Assembly (NCBI RefSeq): GCF_013409865.1
Contig: NZ_JACCBM010000001.1
Coordinates: 124,001-188,000, forward strand
Source of the DNA: Herbiconiux flava
GTDB taxonomy: Bacteria; Actinomycetota; Actinomycetes; Actinomycetales; Microbacteriaceae
DNA: 64,000 nt
Direction of reading: 5' to 3'
Below are positions 18,224 through 28,293 of this stretch, one piece after another (within the stretch, counting starts at the first letter, position 1; each line of letters begins with the position of its first letter). The notes beneath the pieces were generated by a model, which ran no database searches, was not told where the DNA came from, and saw nothing but the letters and a program-made list of their open reading frames with translations. The position numbers and the translations under genes are program-made.

Positions 18224-20475
18224 GCGAACACCGCCCCGGCACCCGAAGACGCAGCAGGCCCCGTCGCCGCCTGGATCGCCGTGATGGCGATTGTGTTCAC
18301 GATGTCGGGCACGAGCGCTCCTCGGGACAGGTCGTTGATCGGCTTGTTCAGGCCCTGCAGCACCGGCCCGATGGCCACGGCCCCCGCCGAGCGCTGCACC
18401 GCCTTGTAGGTGTTGTTGCCCGTGTTCAGGTCGGGGAAGATGAACACCGTCGCCCGGCCGGCCACCTGGGAGCCGGGCATCTTCGCGGCGGCGACCACCG
18501 CATCCGTCGCCGCGTCGTACTGGATCGGCCCCTCGACCGGCAGCTCGGGATGCGCGGCCCGCACCAGCGCGGTCGCCTCGCGCACCTTCTCGACGTCGGC
18601 GCCGGAGCCCGACGAACCGGTGGAGTACGAGAGCATCGCCACGCGCGGGTCGATGCCGAACTGGGCGGCGGTCTCGGACGACGACACGGCGATGTCCGCC
18701 AGCTGCGAGCTCGTAGGGTCGGGCACGACCGCGCAGTCGCCGTAGACGAGCACGCGGTCGGCGAGCGCCATCAGGAACACGCTCGACACCACCGACACCC
18801 CGGGGCGCGTCTTGATGATCTCGAACGCCGGCCGGATGGTGTGGGCCGTCGTGTGCGCGGCGCCCGAGACCATGCCGTCGGCGAGGCCGAGCTGCACCAT
18901 CATCGTGCCGAAGTACGACACGTCGGTGACGGTGTCGTAGGCCATGTCGAAGGTGGTGCCCTTGTGGGCGCGCAGCTTCTGGTACTCCTCGGCGAACCGG
19001 GTGCGGAGCGCGGGGTCGAAGGGCGACACGACGGCCGCCGCGTCGAGGTCGAGGCCGAGCTCGGCGGCGCGGGTGCGCACCTCGTCCTCCTCGCCCAGGA
19101 TCGTGAGGCGGGCGACGCCGCGCGTGAGCACCGTGTTCGCCGCGCGCAGGATGCGGTCGTCCCCGCCCTCGGGCAGCACGATGTGCCGATCGGCCTGGCG
19201 GGCGCGGTCGAGCAGCCCGTACTCGAACATCAGCGGCGTCACGACATCCGCCTTCGACACGTCGAGCAGGCGCAGCAGCTGCGAGCCGTCGACGTACTGC
19301 TCGAACAGCGCCAGCGCGTTGTCGAACTTGACCGGGGAGTCGGCGGCGAGACGCCCACGGGTCGAGGTGATGCGCACGGCGGTCTCGTAGGTGCCGAGCT
19401 CGGTCGAGATGATCGGGATCTTCGGGTCGAGCCCGCGGATCAGCCGCATCACCGGCTCCGACACCTCGAAGCCGCCGTTCAGCACGATCGCCGCGAGCGA
19501 GGGGAAGGTGCCCGAGGAGTTCGCCATCAGCACCGCGAGCAGCAGCTCCGACCGATCGCCCGGCACCACGACCACGGCGCCCTCGGTGAGGCGGGGCAGC
19601 ACGTTGCGCATCGACATCGCGGCGACCACGACGCCGAGCGCCTCCCGGGCCATCAGCCGCGGGTCGCCGAGCACGAGGGTGCCGTCGATCGATTCCAGGA
19701 TGCTCGCCACGCTCGGTGCCACCAGCAGACGGTCCTCGGGGATGGCCCAGACCGGGATGCGGCGCGGCTGCACCGGGATCGCCGCCGTCACGGGCGCCGG
19801 CTCCGCGGCCGCGGACTGCACGAGCTCCTCCACCGCGTCGCGGGCGGCCAGCGAGATCGCGTCGCGGATCTTCTCGAGGTTCTCGGGGTCGGAGCGGTTC
19901 GCCACGATCCCGACGAGCGTCGCGTGCGCGTTCTTCAGCTCGACCAGGGCGAGCTCGGTGATCTGCCGCATGTCGTCGGCCGAGCGCGCCTCCGAGCGGC
20001 CGAGCAGCTCCTCGGAGCCCTGCCCCTTGCGCCCGCCGAGCACGAGCAGCACGGGAGCGCCGAGGTTGGCGGCGATGCGCGCGTTGTAACTGAGCTCGGA
20101 GGGGCTGCCGACGTCGGTGTAGTCGCTGCCGAGGATGAGCACGGCGTCGTGCTCACGCTCCACCGCCTTGTAGCGCTGCAGGATGCGCGACAGCGCGGCC
20201 TCGGGATCGGCGTGCACGTCGTCGTAGGTGACGCCGATCGCCTGCTCGTAGCCGAGCTCGCTGCCGTCGTGCTCGAGCAGCATCTCGAGCACGTAGTCGC
20301 GGTCGGCGACACTGCGGGCGATCGGGCGGAACACCGCCACCCGCTGCACCGAGCGGCGCAGCATCTCGAGCACGCCGAGCGCGATCGTGGATTTGCCGGA
20401 GTGGCCCTCGGCGGAGGTGATGTAGATGCTCTTCACGCCGGGGACGGAAGCGGGGATGTTCTCAAGTGATGACAC
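18220..20475 (-). CDS. pta: Phosphate acetyltransferase (long, three-domain form)
   Basis: It converts acetyl-CoA and phosphate to acetyl phosphate and CoA, reversibly. The 751-residue protein is the long type. It has an N-terminal P-loop/BioD-like domain (GHSGKST, about 24-30), a central DRTGG domain (about 215-330) and the C-terminal PTA_PTB catalytic domain (about 425-745; motifs YDTVTDVSYFGTMMV and SYSTGSSGSG). It precedes ackA with a four-base overlap. The 67-bp gap upstream probably holds its promoter. Confidence 0.97.
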   Translation of the reverse strand: MSSLENIPASVPGVKSIYITSAEGHSGKSTIALGVLEMLRRSVQRVAVFRPIARSVADRDYVLEMLLEHDGSELGYEQAIGVTYDDVHADPEAALSRILQRYKAVEREHDAVLILGSDYTDVGSPSELSYNARIAANLGAPVLLVLGGRKGQGSEELLGRSEARSADDMRQITELALVELKNAHATLVGIVANRSDPENLEKIRDAISLAARDAVEELVQSAAAEPAPVTAAIPVQPRRIPVWAIPEDRLLVAPSVASILESIDGTLVLGDPRLMAREALGVVVAAMSMRNVLPRLTEGAVVVVPGDRSELLLAVLMANSSGTFPSLAAIVLNGGFEVSEPVMRLIRGLDPKIPIISTELGTYETAVRITSTRGRLAADSPVKFDNALALFEQYVDGSQLLRLLDVSKADVVTPLMFEYGLLDRARQADRHIVLPEGGDDRILRAANTVLTRGVARLTILGEEDEVRTRAAELGLDLDAAAVVSPFDPALRTRFAEEYQKLRAHKGTTFDMAYDTVTDVSYFGTMMVQLGLADGMVSGAAHTTAHTIRPAFEIIKTRPGVSVVSSVFLMALADRVLVYGDCAVVPDPTSSQLADIAVSSSETAAQFGIDPRVAMLSYSTGSSGSGADVEKVREATALVRAAHPELPVEGPIQYDAATDAVVAAAKMPGSQVAGRATVFIFPDLNTGNNTYKAVQRSAGAVAIGPVLQGLNKPINDLSRGALVPDIVNTIAITAIQAATGPAASSGAGAVFA

Positions 20476-20542
20476 GGAATCCTCTTCGGTTGTCCGTGCT
20501 CCACTCTATCCAGGCGCGGCTGGGACGCGCCCGGAATCCGGG

Positions 20543-21208
20543 TCAGGCTCCGCAGATGTCCCCGACGACGCCGGTCGAGCTGGACACCGTGATCATCTGG
20601 ATCGTGCCGGTGCCGGAATCCTGGAAGGTCACCACCCGGCCGTCCGAGAACAGCTGGTAGGCGGCGGGCTGGCCCTGCGTTCCGGGAGTGGCGACCGCAT
20701 CCGGTCGCGCCGCCTGCAGCTCGGCGATCGTCGAGCCGAGGCCGATGCCCTCGACGGTGCGCGGTCCGGTGCCGGGCTGCACGGTGTCGATGGCGACCAT
20801 CCGCACCAGCGTGACCGCCGCGGCCGGGTTCTGCTCGTCGATGCCGCTGACCATGGTGTAGCCCACGCCGCCGAAGGTCCAGGTGTCGACGCCGGGGCGG
20901 CAGATGACCGGGGCGGCGGGCACGTCGGCCTGCACGACCTGGAAGGTGTCGCCGACCACGAGCGGGCCGATGCCGGCGAACGAGACCACCCAGGTGGAGG
21001 TGTCGGAGGCGACGTAGGCGTCGGGGTCGACCTCGTCGGTCGGCTCCGGGGCGGGCGCAGGGGCGTCGGTTGGGGTCGCGGTCGCGGTGGGGGTGACCGT
21101 GACGGTCACCGTCGGCTCGGGCGTGGGGGCGGGGGCCGAGCATCCGGATGCCGCCAGCAGCACCCCGAGGGCGATGGCAGCGAGCGCGGTGCGGTGCAGT
21201 GACGTCAT
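20543..21208 (-). CDS. Secreted lipoprotein of unknown function
   Basis: A 221-residue protein with a signal peptide ending in the lipobox LAASGC (C23 is the lipidated cysteine). A Thr/Pro/Ala-rich linker (24-60) and a compact C-terminal domain of about 155 residues follow. The domain contains VEGIGLGSTIAELQAARPDA, a pattern found in many actinobacterial exported proteins with paired small domains, but I cannot assign a family with confidence. The last residues include a single Cys (C219), with another near 104, which may form a disulfide. Confidence 0.8.
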   Translation of the reverse strand: MTSLHRTALAAIALGVLLAASGCSAPAPTPEPTVTVTVTPTATATPTDAPAPAPEPTDEVDPDAYVASDTSTWVVSFAGIGPLVVGDTFQVVQADVPAAPVICRPGVDTWTFGGVGYTMVSGIDEQNPAAAVTLVRMVAIDTVQPGTGPRTVEGIGLGSTIAELQAARPDAVATPGTQGQPAAYQLFSDGRVVTFQDSGTGTIQMITVSSSTGVVGDICGA

Positions 21209-21307
21209 GGCCCGAGGCTATCGACCCGGGGCCGCGCCCCTCGCGCCCCTAAACGGGTGAACCTCGCGCGATGACGAGCGGATGCGCGACCGCGCTTTAA
21301 CGAAGAA

Positions 21308-21396
21308 GGACTCCCCGCGCACCCGCCAGAGCCCGGTTACCCTTGCTGCGTTTCCGCCCTGGGGGAGTTGGCCTGGATGGCGCCACACGGGGAGCC
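21308..21396 (-). ncRNA. ffs: Signal recognition particle RNA, small bacterial type
   Basis: Read on the minus strand, the apical region GGAAACGCAGCAAGGGTAA matches the conserved SRP RNA domain IV loop that binds Ffh. The ends pair as CTCCCCG/CGGGGAG to close a long hairpin of about 89 nt. A promoter candidate lies just upstream: -10 TACACT at 21404-21409, with TTCATC 17 bp before it. The exact 5' and 3' ends are estimated from pairing. Confidence 0.9.
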
Positions 21397-21459
21397 GACG
21401 ACCAGTGTAGCAACTGCGGCGCGCTTGATGAATCGAGCGCAGAGGAGTTGGCTGGAGGT

Positions 21460-22113
21460 ATGAAGATCGCCATCGCCGGAGGACACGGCCAGATCGCCCT
21501 GCACACCACCAAGCTGCTCAGCGCCTCGGGGAACGAGGTGTGGGGCATCGTGCGCAACCCGGACCACGCGTCCGACGTCGAGGAGGCGGGCGGGCAGGCG
21601 CTCGTGCTCGACCTCGAGCAGTCGGACTCGGAGGCGCTCGCCGCCGAGCTGTCGTCGCGCGAGATCGACGCGGTGGTGTTCGCCGCCGGAGCCGGGCCGG
21701 GCAGCAGCGCCGAGCGCAAGCAGACCGTCGACCGCGACGGGGCCATCCTGCTGGCCGACGCCGCCTGGCGCGCGGGAGCCAAGCGGTACGTGCTCGTCTC
21801 GTCGATGGGCGCCGACTCGTTCGACGCCGCCAGCGACGACGTGTTCCAGATCTACCTCAAGGCCAAGAGCGAGGCCGACGCGGCCGTGCGCGAGAGCGAT
21901 CTCGACTGGACGATCGTGCGCCCTGGCGGCCTGACCGACGACCCCGCGACCGGGTCGGTGACGCTCGCGGAGTCGACCGGGCGCGGCACCATCCCGCGCG
22001 CCGACGTCGCCTGGCTGATCGCGCAGCTGCTCACCTCGGGCGAGGGCGTGCACAAGCAGTTCGAGGCGATCTCGGGCTCGACACCCATCGCGGAGGCGCT
22101 CCGCGCGCTCTGA
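21460..22113 (+). CDS. NAD(P)H-binding SDR-like protein (atypical, YwnB-type)
   Basis: A 217-residue Rossmann protein with the N-terminal motif IAIAGGHGQIAL (3-14). YVLVSSMGAD stands where SDRs carry the catalytic Ser, and TIVRPGGLTDDP is typical of the atypical SDR_a5/NmrA-like group. Members bind NAD(P)H and are often flavin reductases or redox sensors; no substrate can be given. The ATG at 21460 is preceded by GGAGG only one to two bases away and by GAGGAG about 13 bases away. Earlier in-frame codons would overlap the ffs promoter, so I prefer this start. Confidence 0.85.
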   Translation: MKIAIAGGHGQIALHTTKLLSASGNEVWGIVRNPDHASDVEEAGGQALVLDLEQSDSEALAAELSSREIDAVVFAAGAGPGSSAERKQTVDRDGAILLADAAWRAGAKRYVLVSSMGADSFDAASDDVFQIYLKAKSEADAAVRESDLDWTIVRPGGLTDDPATGSVTLAESTGRGTIPRADVAWLIAQLLTSGEGVHKQFEAISGSTPIAEALRAL

Positions 22114-22184
22114 CACGCACCCGCGGTCGGCGGGCGGTGCCGGGAGCAGGTAGGATGCTTCATGGTCATCGCCGCGCGATGCCA

Positions 22185-22272
22185 GGAGAATTCGCCTAGT
22201 GGCCTATGGCGCACGCTTGGAAAGCGTGTTGGGTGCAAGCCCTCGGGGGTTCGAATCCCCCATTCTCCGCCA
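22185..22272 (+). tRNA. tRNA-Ser (anticodon GGA)
   Basis: An 88-nt tRNA with acceptor arms GGAGAAT/ATTCTCC, discriminator G and an encoded CCA end. The anticodon stem CACGC/GCGTG encloses the loop TTGGAAA, giving anticodon GGA (reads UCC/UCU). A long variable arm, as in serine tRNAs, precedes the T arm GGGGGTTCGAATCCCCC. No integrase or element abuts its 3' end. Confidence 0.97.
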
Positions 22273-22328
22273 GTAAGACAGGAGCATTCCCACCCGCTGC
22301 AGGCCCTCACCGGGCTAGCGTGGAGGGC

Positions 22329-23450
22329 ATGCAGGGAAGCAGCGAAGGCCCCGTCCGGTTCGGCATCGTGGGGAGCGGGTGGCGCAGCGAGTTCTTCCTG
22401 CGCATCGCCGAGGCCCTGCCCGATCGTTTCGAGGTCGCGGGCCTCGTCACGCGCAGCCCGCGCACGGCGGCTCGGCTCGAGGCGCGGGGCGTGCATCCGT
22501 TCAGGGACGTCGACGAGCTGCTCGCCGCCGCACCAGAGTTCGCCGTGGTGTCGGTGCCGCGGGAAGCCGCCCCCACGATCATCCAGAACCTGGTCGACGA
22601 GCGGATGCCCGTGCTCACCGAGACCCCGCCGGCCACCGATCTCGCCGAGCTCGTCGACCTCTGGCACGGCGTCGAACGCGTGCCGGGGGCGATCGTTCAG
22701 GTCGCCGAGCAGTACCACCTGTCGCCGTTGCTCAGCGCGCAGCTCGCGGTCGCCGCTTCGGGGCGCCTCGGCCGGATCAGCCAGGCCGTCGTCGCCCAGT
22801 GCCACGACTACCACGGCGTCAGCGTGCTGCGCCGGGCCCTCGGCATCGGCGCCGAGGACGCCACGATCACCGCCCAGACCTTCACGTACCCCCTGCTGGC
22901 CGGCCCCGACCGGCACGGCGACCCGCACGAGGAGCGCTTCGTCACCGCCACCCAGACCACCGCGCGCTTCGACTTCGGCGACCGCCTCGGGGTCTACGAC
23001 TTCGCGCCCGAGCAGTACTTCTCCTGGATCCGGGGCAACCGGATGCTCGTGCGGGGCGATCGCGGAGAGCTCGAGAACCTCGAGGTGCGCTACGTCCGCG
23101 GCCACGACGAGCCCGTCTTCGGGCAGCTGCGGCGCGTGATGACGGGCGAGGGCGGAAACCTCGAGGGCCTGTTCCTGCGCGGCCTGCTGCTCGGCGAGGA
23201 GTGGATGTTCACCAACCCCTTCATGCCCGGCCGCCTCGCCGACGACGAGATCGCCATCGCCCGGATGCTCGAGGGCATGCGCACCCGCATCGCGGGCGGC
23301 CCCGACGTCTACTCCCTCGCCGAGGCGAGCCAGGACCACTACCTCGCCCTCCTGCTGCAGCAGGCCGCCGCCACGGGCGACCCCGCCCGCTCCACCCCCC
23401 AGCCCTGGGCCGAGGCCCTCGCCGCGACCGCCGACACGACCGCCGCCTGA
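22329..23450 (+). CDS. Gfo/Idh/MocA-family oxidoreductase
   Basis: A 373-residue protein with an N-terminal Rossmann domain (FGIVGSGWRSEFFLR, 11-25), the usual LTETPPATD segment in place of the EKP motif (about 98-106), and a C-terminal alpha/beta domain. The family comprises NAD(P)-dependent sugar or cyclitol dehydrogenases. The EKP lysine is replaced by Thr-Pro, so catalysis may differ. A TAGCGT -10 hexamer (22316-22321) lies seven bases before the ATG, which suggests a leaderless transcript. It stands alone after the tRNA gene; the substrate is unknown. Confidence 0.85.
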   Translation: MQGSSEGPVRFGIVGSGWRSEFFLRIAEALPDRFEVAGLVTRSPRTAARLEARGVHPFRDVDELLAAAPEFAVVSVPREAAPTIIQNLVDERMPVLTETPPATDLAELVDLWHGVERVPGAIVQVAEQYHLSPLLSAQLAVAASGRLGRISQAVVAQCHDYHGVSVLRRALGIGAEDATITAQTFTYPLLAGPDRHGDPHEERFVTATQTTARFDFGDRLGVYDFAPEQYFSWIRGNRMLVRGDRGELENLEVRYVRGHDEPVFGQLRRVMTGEGGNLEGLFLRGLLLGEEWMFTNPFMPGRLADDEIAIARMLEGMRTRIAGGPDVYSLAEASQDHYLALLLQQAAATGDPARSTPQPWAEALAATADTTAA

Positions 23451-23557
23451 ACGCGACCGCTTAGGATCGCCGCCGGGACGGGCACCCACCACAACGGGGG
23501 CTACGCACCGTCTACACCTGTGCCATATGGTCGGGCTCGACCCTACGGACAGGACCC

Positions 23558-24970
23558 ATGAAGCGATCCGCTCTCCTCACGATCCCCGCTCTGCTCACCG
23601 GCCTCCTCGTCGCCACCGCCCTTCCGGCGCAGGCGACGACGCTGCCGCCGTCGAGCACCGAGACCACCGCGACCGCCACACCCGTTGCGACGGAGGCGCC
23701 CGCGGCCGAGACTCCAGCTCCCGAGACGCCAGCTCCCGTGGCGACGGCGACGGCAACCCCTGACCCCACGTCGACTCCACCCGCCACGGATCTCGCCGCG
23801 CCGGACGAAGCCACCACCGACGTGGTTGCGGCGAGCATCCCGTCGAGCGGCAACGTCCGCCTCGGCGGCGAGACGCGCTACGACGTGGCCGTGACGATCT
23901 CCCGCGAGTGGCAGGGTCCGGTCGACACCGTCTTCATCGCGAAGGGCACCGACTACCCCGACGCCCTCTCCGCCGGAGCCGTCGCAGCGAGCCTGAGTGC
24001 TCCCCTCCTGCTCACGTTGTCCGACCGCCTGCCCGACGTGGTCGGAGCGCGGCTGGCCGAGCTCCAGCCGTCCCGCATCGTGGTCGTTGGCGGCACCTTC
24101 GCCGTGAACCAGTCGGTGGTGCAGACCCTCCAGTTCTACGCCCCGGAGGTGCTGCGCATCGGTGGGGAGGACCGCTATGCCGTCTCCCGCGCGCTGGTCG
24201 AGTTCGGTTTCCCGGCGGGCGCCCCGTCGCTCTACGTGGCTACGGGCGCCGGCTTTCCCGACGCCCTGTCCGCCACCCCGGCCGCAGCGCGAGCCGGGTC
24301 GCCCGTGCTGCTCGTGAACGGTCGCGGCGGTGAGCTCGACGCCCCCTCCCGCGAAGCGGTGGCCGCCCTCGATGCCACCGGCATCGTCGTGGTCGGCGGG
24401 CCGAACTCGGTCGGCCCGGCGGTCGCCTCCGGGCTGGGCGCCATCGCGCCAGTCACCCGCGTCGGCGGCGCCGACCGCTACGAGACCTCGATGGCCGTCA
24501 ACCGGGCCGCGTTCCCGTCAGCGACCCGGATATTCTTCGCCACTGGCCGTACCTTCGCCGATGCCCTTGCCGGCGGCACCCTGGCCGGCGTGCAGGGCTC
24601 GCCCCTGATCGTCGTGCCCGGCGGCTGCGTCACACCGTCGACGGCCGCCGCCGTGAATTCGTCCTACCCGGATGCCCAGCGCGTGATAGTGGGCGGCCCG
24701 AACGCCGTCTCCGACTCGGTCTTCGATCTGAGCGAGTGCGCGCCCCCGCCCCCGCCGCCGGCTCCGCCCGCACCTCCGGCGCCGCCCGCTCCGCCCGCGC
24801 CCCCGGCCCCTCCAGGCAACCCGGGCGACTCGAAGAACTGCAGCGACTTCCCGAACTGGGCTGCGGCCAAAGCTTGGTTCGACCTCTACTACCCCTACTA
24901 CGGAGACGTTGCCCGCCTGGACGGCAACAATGACGGGGTTCCCTGCGAGAGCCTCCCCGGCGCCCCGTGA
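23558..24970 (+). CDS. Secreted protein with cell-wall-binding (CWB2) repeats and Excalibur domain
   Basis: The 470-residue protein has a signal peptide (1-26, cleavage after AQA) and a Thr/Ala/Pro linker. Three cell-wall-binding type 2 repeats follow, marked by RLGGETRY (101-108), RIGGEDRY and RVGGADRY. Then come a Pro/Ala-rich spacer and a C-terminal Excalibur domain ending in LDGNNDGVPCE with two cysteines. CWB2 repeats bind secondary cell-wall polymers without covalent linkage; Excalibur domains are calcium-binding-like. No catalytic domain is present, so a surface structural or adhesive role is likely. Confidence 0.9.
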   Translation: MKRSALLTIPALLTGLLVATALPAQATTLPPSSTETTATATPVATEAPAAETPAPETPAPVATATATPDPTSTPPATDLAAPDEATTDVVAASIPSSGNVRLGGETRYDVAVTISREWQGPVDTVFIAKGTDYPDALSAGAVAASLSAPLLLTLSDRLPDVVGARLAELQPSRIVVVGGTFAVNQSVVQTLQFYAPEVLRIGGEDRYAVSRALVEFGFPAGAPSLYVATGAGFPDALSATPAAARAGSPVLLVNGRGGELDAPSREAVAALDATGIVVVGGPNSVGPAVASGLGAIAPVTRVGGADRYETSMAVNRAAFPSATRIFFATGRTFADALAGGTLAGVQGSPLIVVPGGCVTPSTAAAVNSSYPDAQRVIVGGPNAVSDSVFDLSECAPPPPPPAPPAPPAPPAPPAPPAPPGNPGDSKNCSDFPNWAAAKAWFDLYYPYYGDVARLDGNNDGVPCESLPGAP

Positions 24971-24990
24971 CGACCGCCGGTTAAAAGGGG

Positions 24991-25018
24991 AACCGCCCCG
25001 GCCGTGGCGGGGGCGGTT
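24991..25018 (+). terminator. Hairpin terminator after the CWB2 protein
   Basis: The arms AACCGCCCC (24991-24999) and GGGGCGGTT (25010-25018) form a 9-bp GC-rich stem 20 bp after the stop codon. No long T-run follows, as is usual in high-GC actinobacteria. Confidence 0.7.
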
Positions 25019-25020
25019 CG

Positions 25021-25154
25021 TCGAGAGCTGGAAATGAGCGGTCGTGCCGCTCACCGGCTACATCGAGCTCTTAAGAGTTCTGCACCTTCATATCGACTCC
25101 TTCCGTCGTCTGATAGAACGCAACAGTACGCCTCGGCATTCCGAAAGGAAAGCC
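25021..25154. other. Relatively AT-rich spacer between convergent genes
   Basis: This spacer is less GC-rich than its surroundings. It holds the 10-bp palindrome CTCTTAAGAG and, near the DUF3151 stop, a small TTCC-GAAA-GGAA hairpin that may end that transcript. No small gene with a ribosome-binding site is seen. Confidence 0.45.
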
Positions 25155-25592
25155 TCAGCGCTCGCCGGCCTCGATCGCCGCGACGGCACGCGGGTCGGCG
25201 CCCTGCAGGAACTCGGTCAGGCGGGTCACCTCGTCGGTCTCGCCGATCGCCTCGGCGGCCCGGCGCAGCAGGTAGAGCGACAGCAGTACGCCGCGGTTGG
25301 GCTCGTGCGACCACGGCACAGGGCCCTGGCCGCGCCAGCCGGCCTTGCGCAGGGCGTCGAGCCCGCGGTGGTAGCCGACGCGGGCGAAGGCGTAGGCCTG
25401 CAGCGTCTCACCGCGCGAGAAAGCGCGGTCGGCTAGCGTCGCCCAGGCGAGCGACGAGGTGGGGTGGGCCTTCACCGTCGCCTCGAGCACCTCGTCGACG
25501 TCGTAGCCGACGGCTCCGGCGACCGCCTCGGCGACTCCGGGCTCCTCGGTCAGGCGGGTCTCGGGCAGGCCGAGCAGATTCTCAGAACTCAT
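25155..25592 (-). CDS. DUF3151 family protein
   Basis: A 145-residue cytosolic protein, recognised by LGLPETRL near the N-terminus, HPTSSLAWATLADRAF, then AYAFARVGYHRGLDALRKAG and GPVPWSHEPNRG. These are typical of the actinobacterial DUF3151 family, whose function is unknown. The helical pattern resembles a TPR-like fold. It lies 68 bp after the phosphoketolase gene on the same strand and may share its transcript. Confidence 0.85.
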   Translation of the reverse strand: MSSENLLGLPETRLTEEPGVAEAVAGAVGYDVDEVLEATVKAHPTSSLAWATLADRAFSRGETLQAYAFARVGYHRGLDALRKAGWRGQGPVPWSHEPNRGVLLSLYLLRRAAEAIGETDEVTRLTEFLQGADPRAVAAIEAGER

Positions 25593-25660
25593 GCCTCGAT
25601 GCTACGCGGATGCACGCCCGAACCCACCCCCGAGGAGGGAGCGGCACGGCGAGGCGCCGC

Positions 25661-28141
25661 TCAGCCGAACTCGCCGCGGCCACCGCGGGCGTTGTCGTCG
25701 CCCGTGTCGCCTGCCTCCTCCACGTCCTCGTCGGAGGCGAAGACGAGGCCGGCGGAACCGGTCACGTCGGGCGCGTCCTCCCCGTGCGCCCGGGTGTAGG
25801 CGCGGTGCGCCGCCCGCGCGTCGTCCATCTTCTGCGACAGCCCCGCGTAGGCGGTCGAGAGCCGGGGCACGCGCCGGATGACGTCCATCACCAGCCGGAA
25901 CCGGTCGAGGTCGTTCAGCATCAGCATGTCGAAGGGCGTCGTGGTGGTGCCCATCTCCTTGAACCCGCGCACGTGGATGTTCGCGTGGTTCGTGCGCCGG
26001 TAGGTGAGCCGGTGGATCAGCGACGGGTAGCCGTGGAACGCGAACACCACCGGCTTGTCCGTGGTGAACACCGCGTCGAACGACGCCGCGTCGAGGCCGT
26101 GCGGATGCTCGGTCTGCTCCTGCAGGCGCATCAGGTCGACCACGTTGACGAAGCGCACCGCGAGGGCGGGGATCTCCTTCTTCAGGATCTGCACCGCCGC
26201 CATCGCCTCGACCGTCGGCACGTCGCCGGCCGCCGCGACCACGACGTCGGGCTCCTCCCCCACGCGCTCCGTGCCGGCCCACTCCCAGACGCTCACACCG
26301 CGGGCGCCGTGGGTGCGGGCCTCCTCCAGCGACAGCAGCGAAGCCGTGGGCTGCTTGCCCGCGACGATCACGTTGACGTAGTCCCGGGACGCCAGGCAGT
26401 GCTCGGCCGTCACGAGGAGGGTGTTCGCATCCGGTGGCAGGTAGACCCGCACCACGCTGGACTGCTTGTTCACCACGTGGTCGAGGAACCCCGGGTCCTG
26501 GTGCGAGAAGCCGTTGTGGTCCTGACGCCAGACGTGCGACGAGAGCAGGTAGGTGAACGAGGAGATCGGCCGGCGCCACTCCACCTTCGCGCTGGACTCC
26601 AGCCACTTGGCGTACTGGTTGAACATCGAGTCGACGACGTGGATGAACGCCTCGTAGGAGGTGAACAGCCCGTGCCGCCCGGTGAGCAGGTAGCCCTCGA
26701 GCAGCCCCTGCGCGAGGTTCTCGCTGAGGATCTCGATCACGCGCCCGTCGTGCGAGAGGTTCTCGTCGGTCTCGAGCACCTCTGCCTGCCACTCCTTGGC
26801 CGTCACCTCGTAGACGTCGTCGAGCCGGTTGGAGGCGACCTCGTCGGGCCCGAAGATGCGGAACGACTCCGGGTTCAGGCGGATCAGGTCGCGCAGCCAC
26901 GCCCCGAGCACGCGGGTCGGCTCGGCCACCGCACCACGGCCCTCGGCTCCGGTGCCCGGGCCCGACGGTCCGTCTCCCGGGGTGATGTCGACGGCCACGG
27001 CGTCGAGCGCGGGCAGGGTCAGCGCCTTGCGCAGCAGCCCGCCGTTCGCGTGCGGGTTCGCGCTCATCCGCAGGTCGCCCGCCGGACGCGCCGGGGCCAG
27101 TTCCACGACCGGCTTGCCGTGCGCGTCGAAGAGCTCGCCCGGACGGTAGCTCATCAGCCACTCCTGCAACTGGGCGAGGTGCTCCGGGTTGTCGCGCACG
27201 CCGGCGAGCGGCACCTGGTGCGCGCGCCAGGTGTTCTCGACGGGCAGTCCGTCGACGAACTTGGGGCCGGTCCAGCCCTTCGGGGTCTTCAGGATGACCA
27301 TCGGCCACGCCGCGCGCGCCGTCTCGCCGCCCGAGCGCGCCTGGCGCTGGATGGTGGCGATGTCGTCGAAGGCCTGCGCCATGGTGTCGGCGAAGCGCTG
27401 GTGCACCGCCATCGGGTCCTCGTCGTCGAAGCCGCCGGCCACGATGCGGGGCGAGTAGCCGTAGCCGATGAACAGCGACTCGAGCTCGTGCTCCGGGATG
27501 CGCGCCAGCACGGTCGGGTTGGCGATCTTGTACCCGTTGAGGTTGAGGATCGGCAGCACGGCCCCGTCGGTCATCGGGCTGAGGAACTTGTTCAGGTGCC
27601 AGCTCGTGGCGAGCGTGGCGGTCTCGGCCTCGCCGTCGCCGATCACGCAGGCCGTGATGAGGTCGGGGTTGTCGAGGGCTGCGCCGTAGGCGTGCACGAG
27701 CGAGTAGCCGAGCTCACCCCCCTCGTTGATCGAGCCGGGCGTCTCAGGCGCCGCGTGCGAGGGGATGCCGCCCGGGAACGAGAACTGACGGAACAGCCGG
27801 CGCATGCCCTCGCCGTTCTGCGAGACCTGCGGGAACAGCTCGGAGTAGGTGCCGTCGAGCCAGGCGTTCGCCACGACCCCGGGGCCACCGTGACCCGGGC
27901 CGGCGATGTAGATGACGTTCGAGGAGCGCTCGACGATCAGCTTGTTCAGGTGCGCGTAGATGAAGTTCAGCGCCGGCGTCGTGCCCCAGTGCCCGAGCAG
28001 CCGCGGCTTGATGTCGTCGACCTTCAGGGGCCGCTTGAGAAGCGGGTTGTCGAGCAGGTAGATCTGCCCGACCGAGAGGTAGTTGGCGGCGCGCCACCAG
28101 GAGTCGACGACGGACAGGGGGACTGCATCGTGAGCGGTCAT
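25661..28141 (-). CDS. xfp: Xylulose-5-phosphate/fructose-6-phosphate phosphoketolase
   Basis: This thiamine-diphosphate enzyme splits xylulose 5-phosphate to glyceraldehyde 3-phosphate and acetyl phosphate. The 826-residue length and the motifs fit the family: [25 protein letters not shown], the ThDP motif GDGEAETA ending near [12 protein letters not shown], and [10 protein letters not shown]. Its product feeds AckA/Pta, encoded 5 kb away. Its substrate can come from XylB (50.9 kb) and AraD (45.7 kb). It is transcribed away from a small membrane protein gene, with a 150-bp shared control region. Confidence 0.98.
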   Translation of the reverse strand: MTAHDAVPLSVVDSWWRAANYLSVGQIYLLDNPLLKRPLKVDDIKPRLLGHWGTTPALNFIYAHLNKLIVERSSNVIYIAGPGHGGPGVVANAWLDGTYSELFPQVSQNGEGMRRLFRQFSFPGGIPSHAAPETPGSINEGGELGYSLVHAYGAALDNPDLITACVIGDGEAETATLATSWHLNKFLSPMTDGAVLPILNLNGYKIANPTVLARIPEHELESLFIGYGYSPRIVAGGFDDEDPMAVHQRFADTMAQAFDDIATIQRQARSGGETARAAWPMVILKTPKGWTGPKFVDGLPVENTWRAHQVPLAGVRDNPEHLAQLQEWLMSYRPGELFDAHGKPVVELAPARPAGDLRMSANPHANGGLLRKALTLPALDAVAVDITPGDGPSGPGTGAEGRGAVAEPTRVLGAWLRDLIRLNPESFRIFGPDEVASNRLDDVYEVTAKEWQAEVLETDENLSHDGRVIEILSENLAQGLLEGYLLTGRHGLFTSYEAFIHVVDSMFNQYAKWLESSAKVEWRRPISSFTYLLSSHVWRQDHNGFSHQDPGFLDHVVNKQSSVVRVYLPPDANTLLVTAEHCLASRDYVNVIVAGKQPTASLLSLEEARTHGARGVSVWEWAGTERVGEEPDVVVAAAGDVPTVEAMAAVQILKKEIPALAVRFVNVVDLMRLQEQTEHPHGLDAASFDAVFTTDKPVVFAFHGYPSLIHRLTYRRTNHANIHVRGFKEMGTTTTPFDMLMLNDLDRFRLVMDVIRRVPRLSTAYAGLSQKMDDARAAHRAYTRAHGEDAPDVTGSAGLVFASDEDVEEAGDTGDDNARGGRGEFG

Positions 28142-28252
28142 GGCCTCAGCCTACGAAGGGCGTCCCGCCGCCGACAGGGGGTGCGGCTCCTTTCCGACGG
28201 CCGTCGCACTCTGGGCGCCGCCTGGGAGCTGCTGCCCGGGTGTCCCCCAAGT

Positions 28253-28293
28253 GGCCGCTACAGCGGCCGCGGACCTCGCCCTACCCTGGTCGG
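28253..28293 (+). promoter_or_regulatory. Palindrome and leaderless promoter between xfp and membrane-protein gene
   Basis: The palindrome GGCCGCT-AC-AGCGGCC (28253-28268) covers the -35 area of the plus-strand gene. The -10 candidate TACCCT (28282-28287) ends six bases before its GTG. The palindrome is placed to act as an operator for one or both divergent genes; the binding protein is unknown. Confidence 0.5.

Noticed and set aside
22185..22272. tRNA-Ser gene as an integration site for a mobile element.
   Set aside because: No integrase, no repeat of the tRNA 3' end and no change in composition are visible within the next 10 kb.
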